Origin: Brachypodium distachyon
Lineage: Eukaryota; Streptophyta; Magnoliopsida; Poales; Poaceae
Assembly (NCBI RefSeq): GCF_000005505.3
Contig: NC_016134.3
Location: forward strand, 37,820,150-37,884,149
Length of the DNA stretch: 64,000 bases
Direction of reading: 5' to 3'
Below, in pieces: positions 38,935 to 49,414 of this stretch. Under the pieces are notes generated by a model that ran no database searches, had not been told where the DNA came from, and saw only the letters and a program-made list of their open reading frames with translations. Every line of letters starts with the position of its first letter. Positions within the stretch are counted from its first letter, which is position 1. Made by a program: the position numbers and the translations under genes.

Positions 38935-39467
38935 TACTATATTTCCTCAGTGCTGTGTGGATGTCTGTTTATTGATGTACGGCAAGACTGAGTATATGGA
39001 AGAGTAAAACATTGAGTTGGTGTATATCATGGTGATCAGGTTCTATTTGAATGGTGTAATCTGTAGAACTACCAGGTTTTTCTTACTCCTGCTGACCAAT
39101 ATGGACACAGAGATACAAGGGCCTACCTTACTCTTCTGATATCTGATATTTTAAAAAGAAACTTTCTTTTGTAGTACGGTTCAAAATTGAAATGATTGTC
39201 GTCTGATAGGTTGAGATGAAATTGGAGAAAAGGACAATTTACGCACATAACGACACTTTTGCTTCGGACAAACGTACAAGTTAAAGCACAGAGTACTGAA
39301 ACATCGAAACATCTACTGACTTGCATGGTGAGCTTTACAGGATTAGCCATCATGTGAACATAATTACAGCTAAAGCATGACAGGGTAAATACAAAAGAAT
39401 GATTAAAAGGACACAGTGTGGCCTGTGCTTCTGACAGCCTGACACTTGACTGGCTGTTGCGGCATCT

Positions 39468-40358
39468 TCACAGGCTTACCCGGACCCACTCGTACCGACC
39501 GTCCATCGGAGCGTCCTTGACGACGTCATAGTTGTACCTTAAACAAAACCAGAAGATCCAAACCTTACAACACTGGTCAAGATATTTGCAAATAATTGCT
39601 TGAGCTGAGTTGACATAACTAAAATTGGGTCAAATTTTGTCCTTCCAAATTTCCTACCACTACCGCAACTCGATTTTTCTTTACTGAAGTCCAGCATGAA
39701 AACCCCTCTTTTCCAGTAGGACTTAAATCTCCCTATCCGTGGATGGATTTTGCTCAAATCCTACGCTAGCGCCAGCAACGTTCCTTTCCAAGAAAAAGAA
39801 GCAGTAGCAACACTCTGCAACAGAGAATCGCAGGGCAAGCCACATGCTGGAGTAACACTTGGCTTGGCATTTTCACCGTCTGCGAGCGCAACACCACACT
39901 GACAGAATTACAGGCCCACTGCCGTGCGTGCTGCTGCTCCTCAAAGCTATAAATAAATCCACAGTCCGAGCCTCACAGCTGACTGAAATCGGTGATGCAA
40001 TGCAAACGCATGTGTAACTCACTTGGCCGCGAAGCGCCTTGCCACGCTGCTCTCCGCCGCGGCGAAGAACGCCTCCATCTCCTCCTCCGGCGGCGACCTC
40101 CCCTTCTTTGCCTTCTTGGGCCTGCATGCATGCGCAAGGCAAGGGACAGCACGCACGCAAGGAGAAGAGAGAAGTTATTAGCCACGGCGTTTACAAAACA
40201 AAACTCCATGTACAGGAGCACACACGTACACAGCTTCGAGGCAAGGGAGGAGGAGAGTGAGATACTGACAGGTCGGCGCCCACAATGTCGCTGTCGCGCT
40301 TACTGCAGCTCGACACTGCCGTGACGGCCGCGGCTGCGGCGGCGGTGGCGGCGGCCAT
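39468..40358 (-). CDS. KRP: Cyclin-dependent kinase inhibitor, KRP/ICK family, short form
   Basis: This gene encodes a plant CDK inhibitor that acts in the nucleus on cyclin-CDK complexes. Minus-strand exons are 40358-40270, 40121-40023 and 39537-39468. All have GT-AG borders and together give 258 nt, or 85 residues. The N terminus is alanine-rich (MAAATAAAAAAV). A basic stretch PKKAKKGR could act as a nuclear signal. The C terminus carries the family's defining CDK/cyclin-binding block: PPEEEMEAFFAAAE, then RRFAAKYNYDVV and GRYEWVRVSL at the very end. Most KRPs are about 150-250 residues; this one retains little beyond the C-terminal domain, as in the short cereal members. The reading frame is clean and it looks functional. 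The 17-kb Copia/Gypsy nest begins 231 bp upstream of its start codon. Confidence 0.88.
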
Positions 40359-40589
40359 GCCTTTTTTTTTTCTTCCTCTTCTTCTTCTTTGGCTTAGCTC
40401 TCTCTTTTTTCCGTCTTGGCGAGGCTAAACCACGCGCCCGTGAGAGTCGTTGGGTGTTACGGGATGGGTGGGATGGGAACGGGAGGGGATAACGCTGGGA
40501 TTAGGTGGGAAAACGTGGAGGCTTATGGGTGGGCCGTCCCGGCCGAGGCCAGAGATTCCGAGCCGTAATTAACAGCTTCCGGTTCTAGC
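40359..40589 (-). promoter_or_regulatory. KRP leader and remaining proximal promoter
   Basis: Only 231 bp of original sequence separates the KRP start codon from the Copia LTR. The 3' part is a purine-rich leader on the minus strand (the plus strand shows TTTTTCTTCCTCTTCTTCTT). No TATA box is seen here on the minus strand. The rest of the ancestral promoter presumably lies from 57936 onward. Confidence 0.5.
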
Positions 40590-40886
40590 TGTTGTGCAAC
40601 TTCTGCCGGCGGGCCAGTCCCGAGGTTACACATCAAGATCGTAGTCGAACACACACAATCACGAAATACAGTAAAATAGATGAACACCAGGAAGTAGAGA
40701 GGAACATGAGCTCTTATTAATTTCTGATCTCAAGTGTACGTACAAGGGGTAGCCTCCTCTCTTTTATATAGGCTCAATGGATAAAAGCCCACAACAAACT
40801 ATTAGGTGGAGAAACGAGTCAACAGGAGAGGTTGGTGGGGAGCACACGACTCGGTGGCCACCCCACCCGTCATTGGTTCCTCAACA
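40590..40886 (-). repeat. Copia 3' LTR
   Basis: This 297-bp repeat begins TGTTGTGCAACTTCTG on the plus strand and ends GGTTCCTCAACA. It is the downstream LTR of the minus-strand Copia element and is the part of the nest closest to KRP. On the minus strand it keeps a TATA box, TATATAAAAG, at 40770-40761. Confidence 0.92.
40761..40770 (-). promoter_or_regulatory. TATA box in Copia 3' LTR
   Basis: On the minus strand the sequence is CCTATATAAAAGAGAGG, a strong TATA box. Transcription from here would run towards KRP, about 400 bp away. The matching site in the 5' LTR is weaker (CCAATATAAAG near 57807-57817). Whether it is used is not known. Confidence 0.6.
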
Positions 40887-40900
40887 CTCCCCCTTGGGCG
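40887..40900 (-). other. Copia polypurine tract
   Basis: On the minus strand, CGCCCAAGGGGGAG directly precedes the 3' LTR, as expected for the plus-strand primer of reverse transcription. Confidence 0.75.
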
Positions 40901-41065
40901 ATTATCCGTACGCCATATGCCTCAAAAACTCCGAAAAAACCCAGTGAAAAAAACACATGAAGAAAGAGAGCATAGCATACGTTGCTATGTTGCACAGATT
41001 GTCTCGTTAAAAACCTCATGCGAGAAACACAAGAAAACTCGCAGAGGGAAAAAGAGTATAACCTA

Positions 41066-42850
41066 CTGAATCTCCAAGACGAGTACTTGATGGCCATGAT
41101 CAAGATTTAACGATGAGTATGTGAAGTATCCCCCCCCCCCCGAACCTTGCATCTCCCTAAGTCTTAACATACCGATTCCACGCACACACCTTTCAAAAGT
41201 GGATGCTGGTACTGACTTGGTGAACAAATCAGCAAGATTTTCACACGACTTAGTATGGAAGACCTTTACCTCGTTCATCTTTTGCAACTCATGTGCATAG
41301 AAAAACTTAGGATTTATATGCTTGGTGAGATTACTCTTCACATAACCTGTTTGTACTTGTGCAACACAAGCTGCATTATCTTCATAGATAATGGTGGGGG
41401 TTTGGACGGTATTCAGCCCATAGGTCTACTGAATGTGGCGAACCATCCGTCGAAGCCATACACACTCACGTGATGCTTCATATAGTGCTATGATTTCTGA
41501 GTGATTCATCGAATTCGATACAAGACTTTGCTTTGAAGATTTCCATGAAACAGTTCCACCACATAGAAAAACATATCCAGTCTGAGACTTGGATGTATGC
41601 GCGTCCGACAAATACCCAGCATCGGCATAGCCTATCAAAGATAGGTCTTGATTCCTTCTGTAAAATAGGCCAAGATTTTTGGTCCCTTGCAGGTACCGAA
41701 AGACATCCTTAACACCTTTCCAATGCCTTTTGGTAGGTTGAGAGCTGTACCTAGCCAGCAAATTGACGGCGAACGCAATGTCCGGCCGTGTACAATTCGC
41801 GAGGTACATGAGTGCTCCAATAGCACTCGGATAAGTAAATTCTGAACCCAAAACTTCCTCCCCCTTTTTTTTCGGCCTGCAAGGGTCCTTGTCTTGCTGT
41901 AATGACCGCCCAATCATGAGAGTCTTTGAAAGATATGCCTTGTCAAATCCAAATCTTTCCAACACCTTTTGAGTGTAGGTAGACTGGTGCACTAGAATCC
42001 CATCATGGGAATGTTCCAGTTGCAAACCTAGACAGAACTTGGTTTTACCCAAATCCTTCATCTTAAATTCCGACTTCAAGTAGGAACTTAATTCCTCAAT
42101 ATCCTCAGGTTACCGATGATATTCAAATCATCTACGTATATCGAGATTATACATAATCCATCTTGGGATCGCCGTATAAATACACATGGGCAATTTTCAT
42201 TGCTCGTGTAGCCCTTTTCATGTAGAAAATCGCTCAGGCGATTATACCACATTCTACCCGACTGTTTAAGTCCGTACAGTGACTTCCTGAGTTGAACACT
42301 GTATAAACTTCTGTTTGCTCTGTCTTGGTTCAGAACCGGGAGACCATCAGGTATCCTCATATAAATGTCCGAATCCAAGTTACCACACATGTAAGCAGTA
42401 ACAACATCCATCAATTTCATTTTTAAGTCCATATTGACTGCCATTGAGATCAAATATCTAAAGGTAATTCCATCCATGACCGGGGAATAGGTTTCCTCAT
42501 AATCGACCCTAGGTCGTTGAGTAAACCCCTGAGCGAGCAACTAACCTTGCTTTGTACCGTACTACCTCATTATTTTCATTTCTCTTGCGGACAAATACCC
42601 ACTTATAGCTGACAGGCCGTACGTGGGGAGGGGTTCGACACACAGGTCCAAAAACCTCTCTTTTGTGCAGAAATAATAATTCGGTAGCTATTACCTTCTG
42701 CCAATCTTTCCAATCCGACCTCTTCTTACAATCAGCGAGCGAGTTAGGCTCGGGGTCAAGATCGATGATTGCGGCAATTTTCTTAGCAAAGTTTATGTCG
42801 ACATTAGCAGTCGCTCGGTTTATTGATTCTCCCGTGTTAACATAATCTAT
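41066..42850 (-). pseudogene. Copia pol 3' part: reverse transcriptase and RNase H (broken)
   Basis: Minus-strand frames carry VSYKWVFVRKRN and the catalytic block IYVDDLNIIG near 42110-42140. They then carry the Copia RNase H motifs YADAGYLSD, SWKSSKQSLVSNS and HSEIIAL, and the terminal ENLADLFTKSVP near 41200. The frame is broken near 42540 and near 42085, and again near 41426-41341. This half is cut off from integrase by the Gypsy insertion at 42851-42855. Confidence 0.88.
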
Positions 42851-42855
42851 GGGCA

Positions 42856-43024
42856 TGTCACACCAGTGGCTCCCGGGGTACAACCGTTGCGCGACGCGTG
42901 GGCCCCGTCTCCGAGTTCCCGAGAGGATTCCGTCCCGGGCAGCGGCCACGAGCTGCCCGGCAAGCTACTAGCCCGGAAGGGCTAGCGGGGCTTCGGGGAA
43001 TATTCCCGCTTGGACACCTCCCAG
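42856..43024 (+). repeat. Gypsy 5' LTR, truncated or rearranged
   Basis: These 169 bp match the start of the 3' LTR (52904-53072) closely. After CTTGGACACCTCCC the two diverge completely. The left copy continues into GC-rich sequence with two tandem CTTCCCGGGAGGGGG blocks (43030-43110) that is not present in the right copy. No primer-binding site is recognised. Confidence 0.8.
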
Positions 43025-43446
43025 GAAGCCGCTTCCCGGGAGGGGGGTTCCCGGGTGCGTTTGGCCTGGGCGCTTCCCGGGGAGCGACTTCCCGGGAGGG
43101 GGAGTTCCCGAGCGCAGGCTCCCGCCACAAGGGTGGGGCCCAGCGGACAGAGCAACGGCGCCACGTGGGCGCGTGGCAGGCGTCGGATGCGCAGTCTCAC
43201 CAGGGCGAGGAGTGAGGCGCACGGCGCATTAAATGAGCCGACAGGAGGGGCGTTACCCGTCCAAATCAGGTGAACAGTGGATGTCCAGTCCTACCTTTAG
43301 AGTTTTAGACCCCTAGCAGCGGAGGTGGCGTCCATGCATGCCACCAGCTCACCGAGGGGGAATGGCATGTCTCCTTGATCGACACTTGTAATGCATGCAC
43401 CGCGGCACCTGTGTAAGGGGGGCGCGGCCAACCACGCGCGGGACGG

Positions 43447-44396
43447 GTGCGCCCTTCCCGGGGACGCGACAGGGCTCGCGCGGAGGAGCAGCGCGAGTCC
43501 GACTGCACTTGTGGCGACGAGCCGGGCTTCCAGGAGCCTCGCGGCGTCGCCTGCATCCATGGGGGAGCCTATGCCCTCCCATCCCACGCCGCGGTGAAGC
43601 GCCTCACCCGCGTCGTGTGCGCGCTGTTGCCGGACACAGAGCCGCAACAGCCGCTGAGGTGGTCACATGTGCCGATCACCTTCAGCCCTGACGATCACCC
43701 AGTGCGGCAGCTGGGTTCAGGGGTAATACCCTTCGTTGTCTCACCAATCATCAGCAATATGACGGTGACCAAGGTACTGGTGGACAACGGAGTGGGGCTT
43801 AACCTCCTGTCCGCCAGGCTGGTGGAGAAACTCCAGTTGCCGGTGGAGCAGCTGAAGCCCACTGACCCGTTCCGGGGGGTGAACCCCGGGATCGTGCGCC
43901 CACTAGGGTGCATCATGCTGCCGGTAACCTTCGGGTCCCGGGAAGCGTTTAGGATCGAACACATAGTGTTCGACGTGGCACACACCCCGTTGCCCTACAA
44001 CGGGATCCTTGGTCGGCCAGCGCTGATCAAGTTCATGGCGGCTACACATTGCGCGTATGGCGTGATGAAGATGCTGTCCATATATGGAGTTCTCTCCATC
44101 AGGTGCGACCTCAAGTACGCGGCTTGGTGCGTTGGCGAGGTCGTCAGGGTCGCCGCCGCAGCTGACGCCGGTGATGAAGACGCTGCCGGAGACGACAGCT
44201 CGCCGGGCGATGCCCCGGCAACGAAGAAGGCCCGCGCCACCCTGCAAGAGCTTGCCGGGGGAAGCGCAGGCTCGAGCTCGCGCCCCGGCAAGGGGCAGAA
44301 GCTCCGGGAGGAGGCTGCCAAGGTGAAGAAACTGCCCCTCCAAGCCGGCAACAAGGGATGCACCGTCACCGTCGGTGGGAACCTTACTGCCGAATA
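43447..44396 (+). pseudogene. Gypsy protease region
   Basis: The frame includes a retroviral-type aspartic protease fold around VTKVLVDNGVGLNLLSARLV, with DNG in place of the usual DSG. It continues through NGILGRPALIKFMA, a typical Gypsy protease C-terminal motif, and ends at an in-frame TAG at 44395. The N-terminal 60 residues have no gag motifs. A gag CCHC zinc knuckle, expected upstream, is absent. Confidence 0.8.
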
Positions 44397-44399
44397 GAA

Positions 44400-46495
44400 A
44401 AGCGCCCTCATCACTTTCCTCCGGGATAACACCGACGTGTTCGCTTGGGAACCGTTGGATCTTCCCGGAGTCCCCAGGGAGGTGATTGAGCATCGGCTCG
44501 CGGTGCGCCCGGACGCGCGCCCCGTCAAGCAGAAGATTCGGCGGCAAGCACAAGAGCGTAAAGAGTTCATCAAGCAGGAGGTGGACAACCTCAAGGCTGC
44601 CGGGGCTATCAGGGAAGTTCTGTGCCCCACTTGGTTGGCTAACCCTGTACTAGTGCCCAAAGCAGGGAACAAGCTTCGCATGTGCGTAGATTTTACTGAT
44701 CTTAATCATGCATGCCCCAAAGATCCCTTCCCTGTACCCCGTATCGATCAAATAGTTGATTCTACCGCTGGTTGTGACTTGCTGAGTTTTCTGGATGCTT
44801 TTTCCGGCTACCATCAAATTAAGATGCGGTCGAACACGAGGAAAAAACAGCGTTCATCACCCCGGTTGGCTGCTATTGTTATACATGCATGCCTTTCGGG
44901 TTGAAGAACGCGGGCTCAACCTTTCAGCGCGCGTTGCCCGAATGTTTGGGCCCTAGCTAGGCCACAACGTGGAGGCCTACATGGATGACATCGTCATCAA
45001 ATCGAAGAACGGGGACTCGCTGATTGATGACCTGCGGGAAACGTTTGATAACCTCCGCAGGATCAAGCTCAAGTTGAACCCCGAGAAGTGCACCTTCGGT
45101 GTGAACTCCGGTCAGCTTCTTGGTTTCTTGGTTTCACATAGGGTTATACAAGCGAACCCGAGCAAGATAGAGGCCATCGAGAAGATGGAGGCTCCCCGCA
45201 AGGTGAAAGATGTCCAGCGCCTCAACGGCTGCGTTGCCGCGTCGGGACGCTTCATCTCAAGGCTGGCCGAACGCGCCCTGCCTTTCTTCAAGGTGATGAA
45301 GAAGAAGGGTCTAGTTGACTGGACTCCTGAGGCCGAGACGGCGCTCCGGGAACTCAAACAGTACCTGAGGTCGCCGCCCGTCCTCGTCGCCCCCAAGCCG
45401 GGCGAGCCGCTGCTACTCTACCTAGCAGCGACTGACCAGGTGGTCAGCTCGGTGCTGGTTGCCGAGAGGGAGGAAGATGTCCCAGGGACTGAGGCTGCGG
45501 GGCAGGGGGCTGAGCGGCCCCCAGCAACCGCCTTGGACCCAGGGACCACCCCCGAGCTGGCAGCTTCCGCACCGCGTAAGCGATTAGTGCAGCACCGAGT
45601 GTATTTCGTCAGCACGGTGCTGCGCGACGCGCGAACAAGGTACCCGCAAGTACAGAAGCTCCTCTTGGGGATTCTCCTTGTGTCCTGCAAGCTACGCCAT
45701 TACTTTCAGGCGAACCGCATCACGGTGGTGTCGGGGTTCTGCCTTGAGCGATCTCTCACCAACCGTGAAGCCACCGGGAGGATGGCCGAATGGAGGATGG
45801 AGCTGTCGGAGTTCAACCTCCACTTCATCAACTCCAAGAGCATCAAGAGTACGGCCTTGGCGGACTTCGTCGCGGAATGGACGTCGACGAGCGTGGAAGA
45901 GAATGAGCCGGAGACCAGCCTGCCCGGCAAGCTGGACGAGGACCGTTGGGTCCTCTACTTCGACGGCGCGTTCAGTCTCCAAGGAGCTGGCGCCGGGGTC
46001 GTCATCGAGTCACCGACAGGGGACCAGTTGAGGTTCGCTGTCCAGCTCGATTTCCCGAACTCCACCAATAACACGGCGGAGTACGAGGGCTTGCTCGCCG
46101 GGTTACGGGCGGCGATCGCTCTCGACATCAAGCGCCTAGTTGTTCGCGGGGACTCCCAGCTCATGATCAACCAGGTGAACAAGGACTACGACTGCCCGCA
46201 GATGGCACCGTACGTGGAGGAAGTCCGCAAGCTAGAACATAAGTTCAAAGGTTTGCGATTCGAGCATGTCAAGCGGAAGGATAACTTCGCTGGTGACGAG
46301 CTGGCCAAGATGGCAGCAGAGCGCCGGAAGCCTCCGGCGGGGGTGTTCTGCCAAAAGCAAGCGGCTCCTTCAGTCGCCCCCGAGCCGGCTGCTGGGGACG
46401 CCCCTCCGGCAACCGAAGGAACCCCCCCCCCCCCCGCAGCAGGGGTCCATGCCGCTGATATAGCGGCATGCGTTGGCAGGGAGATCCCTCCCTGA
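44400..46495 (+). pseudogene. Gypsy reverse transcriptase and RNase H (frameshifted)
   Basis: The reverse transcriptase starts in one frame (44437-44904) with VDFTDLNHACPKDPFP and FLDAFSGYHQI. It shifts near 44840-44850 and resumes at 44969 with the catalytic AYMDDIVIKS. RNase H follows with LYFDGAFSLQGAG, NNTAEYEGLLAGL and VRGDSQLMINQV, and ends at a TGA near 46493. A C-run at 46423-46434 lies near the end. This break makes the enzyme non-functional. Confidence 0.88.
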
Positions 46496-47728
46496 GCGGT
46501 GGAAATCGCCCGTTACTTGAAAGGGGAGGCTCTCCCGGAAGATGACGTTGTCGCGGAACGAGTAGCGCGGCAAGCCAAAATGTACACTGAGGTGGATGGA
46601 AACCTCTACCGCAGGCGTGCAAACGGGGTCAAGCTCATCTGCGTGCCGCGAGACGAAGGGCGCGCACTGTTGGAAAAAATACATCGAGGCACATGCTGAC
46701 ACCATGTGGCCTCCCGGGCTTTAGCCGGCAAGGCGTTTCGGCACGGTTTCTACTGGCCCACGGCCCCGGCCAACGCGGAGCGGCTGGTGAGGACGTGCGA
46801 GGCTTGCCAGTTCCACTTGAAGAAGAGCAACCAGCCGGCGCAGGCCCTGCACGTCATCCCTTCCTCGTGGCCGTTCGAGGTCTGGGGGCATGATATCGTC
46901 GGCAAGCGACCGAGAGCGGTTGGTGGTTACGAATATTTGTTCGTGGCCATCGATAAGTTCTCCAAGTGGGTAGAAGTGGAACCAGTGCGGAAGGTGACCG
47001 CCTAGGCGACCATCAAGTTCTTCAAAAGCATTGTGTGCCGGTTTGGTGTGCCTAACGGCATCATCACCGACAACGCACGCAGTTCACGAGTGCAATGTTC
47101 CAGCCCTATTGTGACGGCATGGGCACTAAGTTGCACTTCGCGTCCGTTGCTCATTCGAGGAGTAACGGGCAGGCGGAGCGAGCCAACGTAAAAGTGGTGC
47201 GGAGGCTCAAGACGAGAACCTTTGACAAGCTCAAGGGCCACGGGAAATACTGGGTTGAAGAACTCCAGCCCGTGCTGTGGTCAATCAGGACCACACCTAG
47301 TCGGGGCAACGGGCAAAACTCCTTTCGCCCTTGTCTACGGGGCAGAAGCGGTGCTGCTCCTCGAGCTCAACCACGGATCTCCCCGAGTAAGCGCGTACGG
47401 CAACACCAGCCAACACGAGCAAAGAGTGGACGATCTAAACTTCATCGAAGAGCTTCGATGCCGGGCTGCTGTGCGAGCCGCGCGCTACCAGCAGGGACTC
47501 CATTGTTACCACGACAGCCGAGTCCGTCCCCGGGGGCTCGAGAACGGAGACCTTGTCCTGCGCCGGATACAAGGAACGAAGGCCGGGAACAAGTTGACTC
47601 TGAAATGGGAGGGGCCCTTCCGGGTAGTGCAGGTGACCAGACCGGGGGCTGTCCGGTTGGAAACCGAAGATGGCTTGCCGGTGCCAAATAGTTGGAATAT
47701 TGAGCACTTGCGCAAGTTCTACCCGTGA
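46496..47728 (+). pseudogene. Gypsy integrase (stops and frameshifts)
   Basis: The zinc-binding part has HHVASRALAGKAFRHGFYWP and CEACQF. The DDE core is recognisable as WGHDIVGKRP, IITDNA and NGQAERANVK. In-frame stops occur near 46696 (TGA) and 47003 (TAG), and frame changes near 47080 and 47300. The last frame (47222-47728) ends with EGPFRVVQVTRPGAV and WNIEHLRKFYP, the usual Gypsy pol C terminus. Confidence 0.88.
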
Positions 47729-47999
47729 AGCGGCGGAGCCCGACCCTCAGGTGATGCCGCCGATGCATACCTCTCGAACTAGTGTAGCCGGGCAGCCCCC
47801 GTGTGTAAACCACTAGTTATTGTGAATAAAGATAAGTGTTTCTTTTCAGAACTTTAAAGTTGCCTTGCTTTTTTGTGTGTTCCCTCCTTCTTCTGTCTCC
47901 TGCTTTTGGTGCACGGAAGTGTCTTCTCAAACTTGGTTGTGAGCAGGGGGCTGCTGGAGCCTCGAAAGCGAAAACCCCGTTGCCGGATCACTCCGCCAC

Positions 48000-48116
48000 G
48001 GGGCGTGCAGTCGCCGGGTTAACCGCGACGTGCATCATGGGACATGCAGTTGCCGGGTCCCCCGCAACATGCATCACGGGGCACGCAGTTGCTGGGCTCC
48101 CCGCAACGTGCACCCC
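48000..48116. repeat. Tandem repeat, period 39 bp, in Gypsy 3' region
   Basis: Copies begin at 48000, 48039 and 48078, each with the pattern GGG.C.TGCAGT.GC.GGG followed by CGCAACGTGCA or a close variant. They lie in the non-coding stretch after pol. Confidence 0.85.
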
Positions 48117-48343
48117 GGCTGGAAGATAGAGTGCTCACATCCAAGTTTGGCATCAACCCTTCTGTGCCCGGGGGCTGCGAGGCAGGAGATTACTCGTGTT
48201 GCTTTATGTATTTTCGTGAATTTCGAAAAAAAATTGCAGCACCTCGGGCCTGGTAAGAATCTAATCTGCAGGAAAAGGTGGAATCTCACGCACTGTCACC
48301 GTGCCCTCGCCGCGCCTCCTCAAGCGAGTGGCTCCTGGGCGAG

Positions 48344-48813
48344 GGCTGCCGCGGAGGCACTGTGGTGGTGCATTCCATCGGTGTCCGGCGCCGACGGGTG
48401 CACGACCGCAGTACCCCTGCCGCATCCCTCCAGAGGACACCTCCGCAAAGAGCAGGGGCTGCCGCGGAGACACTATGGTGGTGCATGCCATCCGCGCCTC
48501 GCGCCGACGGGTGCACCATCATAGTGTCCCTGCCGCATTCCCCTAAGAGAGCCCCACTATAGACGCGGGTCGTTGCGAGGACGCTGTGATGGCACCGGTG
48601 CCGGTGTTCGCCGTCCGTTCCGGCCCATCACAACGTCCCTGCCGCGGCCCTCGAGCAGTTTTGCTCCCATGCAGCGAGGGCTGCTGCGGGAACATCGTGG
48701 CATCCTTGCCGCCCGCTTTCAGCGATGGTGGCGAGGAAGCCACGATGTCCCTGCTGCGGCCCTCAGGCGGGTTTGTTCCAAGCAGCGAGGGTGGCCGCGA
48801 CGTCCCCGCTGCT
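48344..48813. repeat. Array of hairpin-forming repeats in Gypsy 3' region
   Basis: Four units start at 48344, 48457, 48571 and 48679, with a shortened fifth near 48782; the spacing is 113, 114, 108 and about 103 bp. Each full unit is itself an imperfect inverted repeat. Unit 2 pairs GACACTATGGTGGTGCA with TGCACCATCATAGTGTC, unit 3 pairs GGACGCTGTGATGG with CCATCACAACGTCC, and unit 4 pairs GGGAACATCGTGGC with GCCACGATGTCCC. Units share CTGCCGC or CTGCTGC borders. No coding frame is supported. Confidence 0.8.
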
Positions 48814-49414
48814 TCCCTTTGACAGGCACTTTGCAGGGATAGCAAGCCCGGAGTGTGCCTCCAGTGAACGCTTCGGGCGCAAGACTGAACGAGAAGTTAA
48901 GTACTGACACGTAAATGGCGAACCCACTAAGAACTGAAAGTAAATGAACGTTGTCTCGCCAGGTGTGGCCTCGGATCCTGCGCGTAGCCGGAGTATTAGA
49001 AGGATGCTTGCGGGGGGAGTACGCTCCCCGTGTGGCTTCCCGGGTCCGTCCCGGAAGGGCACGGCTTGGAGTAGTTACCCCGCAAGTGGAGTGGCTCCCC
49101 GCTACCGCTTGACCCCAGGTCGGCACTGCGGGTCCGTCCCGGATCCTTGGTCTGGTCAAGGGTGAGGCGCACGAGTCCCCGATAACAGAATGCAAAACAC
49201 GCAAAGGCTAGGGGAGTCACCCCGCGAGGTAGCACCGGGAACAAGGAACAAGAATTTAAGCAAATTAAAGAGCTTGAATTGTCTAAGTGTTGAACGGTTA
49301 CATAAGCTAATGGAAAAATAATTGTTCAAACAGCGCCAAGCACCGCACTTGCATGAAAAACAAACAAAAGAAGGAACATTGGAAAGCAGCAAGGACGGCT
49401 GAGGGCTGCGGCAA

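Larger units (their letters stand above)
47729..49414. other. Non-coding 3' region of the Gypsy element
   Basis: This is the stretch between the pol C terminus and the end of the antisense gene. It holds the 39-bp and hairpin arrays listed separately. The short open frames on both strands lack known motifs and follow the repeats. Confidence 0.5.

Noticed and set aside
41131..41141. C-run near the end of Copia pol as a regulatory element
   Set aside because: It falls in the pol C-terminal coding part and is most likely slippage of a glycine-coding stretch.
48000..48813. CRISPR-like array because of regular repeats
   Set aside because: The window is plant nuclear DNA. The units are adjacent diverged hairpins within a retrotransposon, not identical repeats with unique spacers.
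48261..48845. Several 70-100 codon open frames in the Gypsy 3' region
   Set aside because: They follow the hairpin repeats in many frames on both strands and show no family motif.
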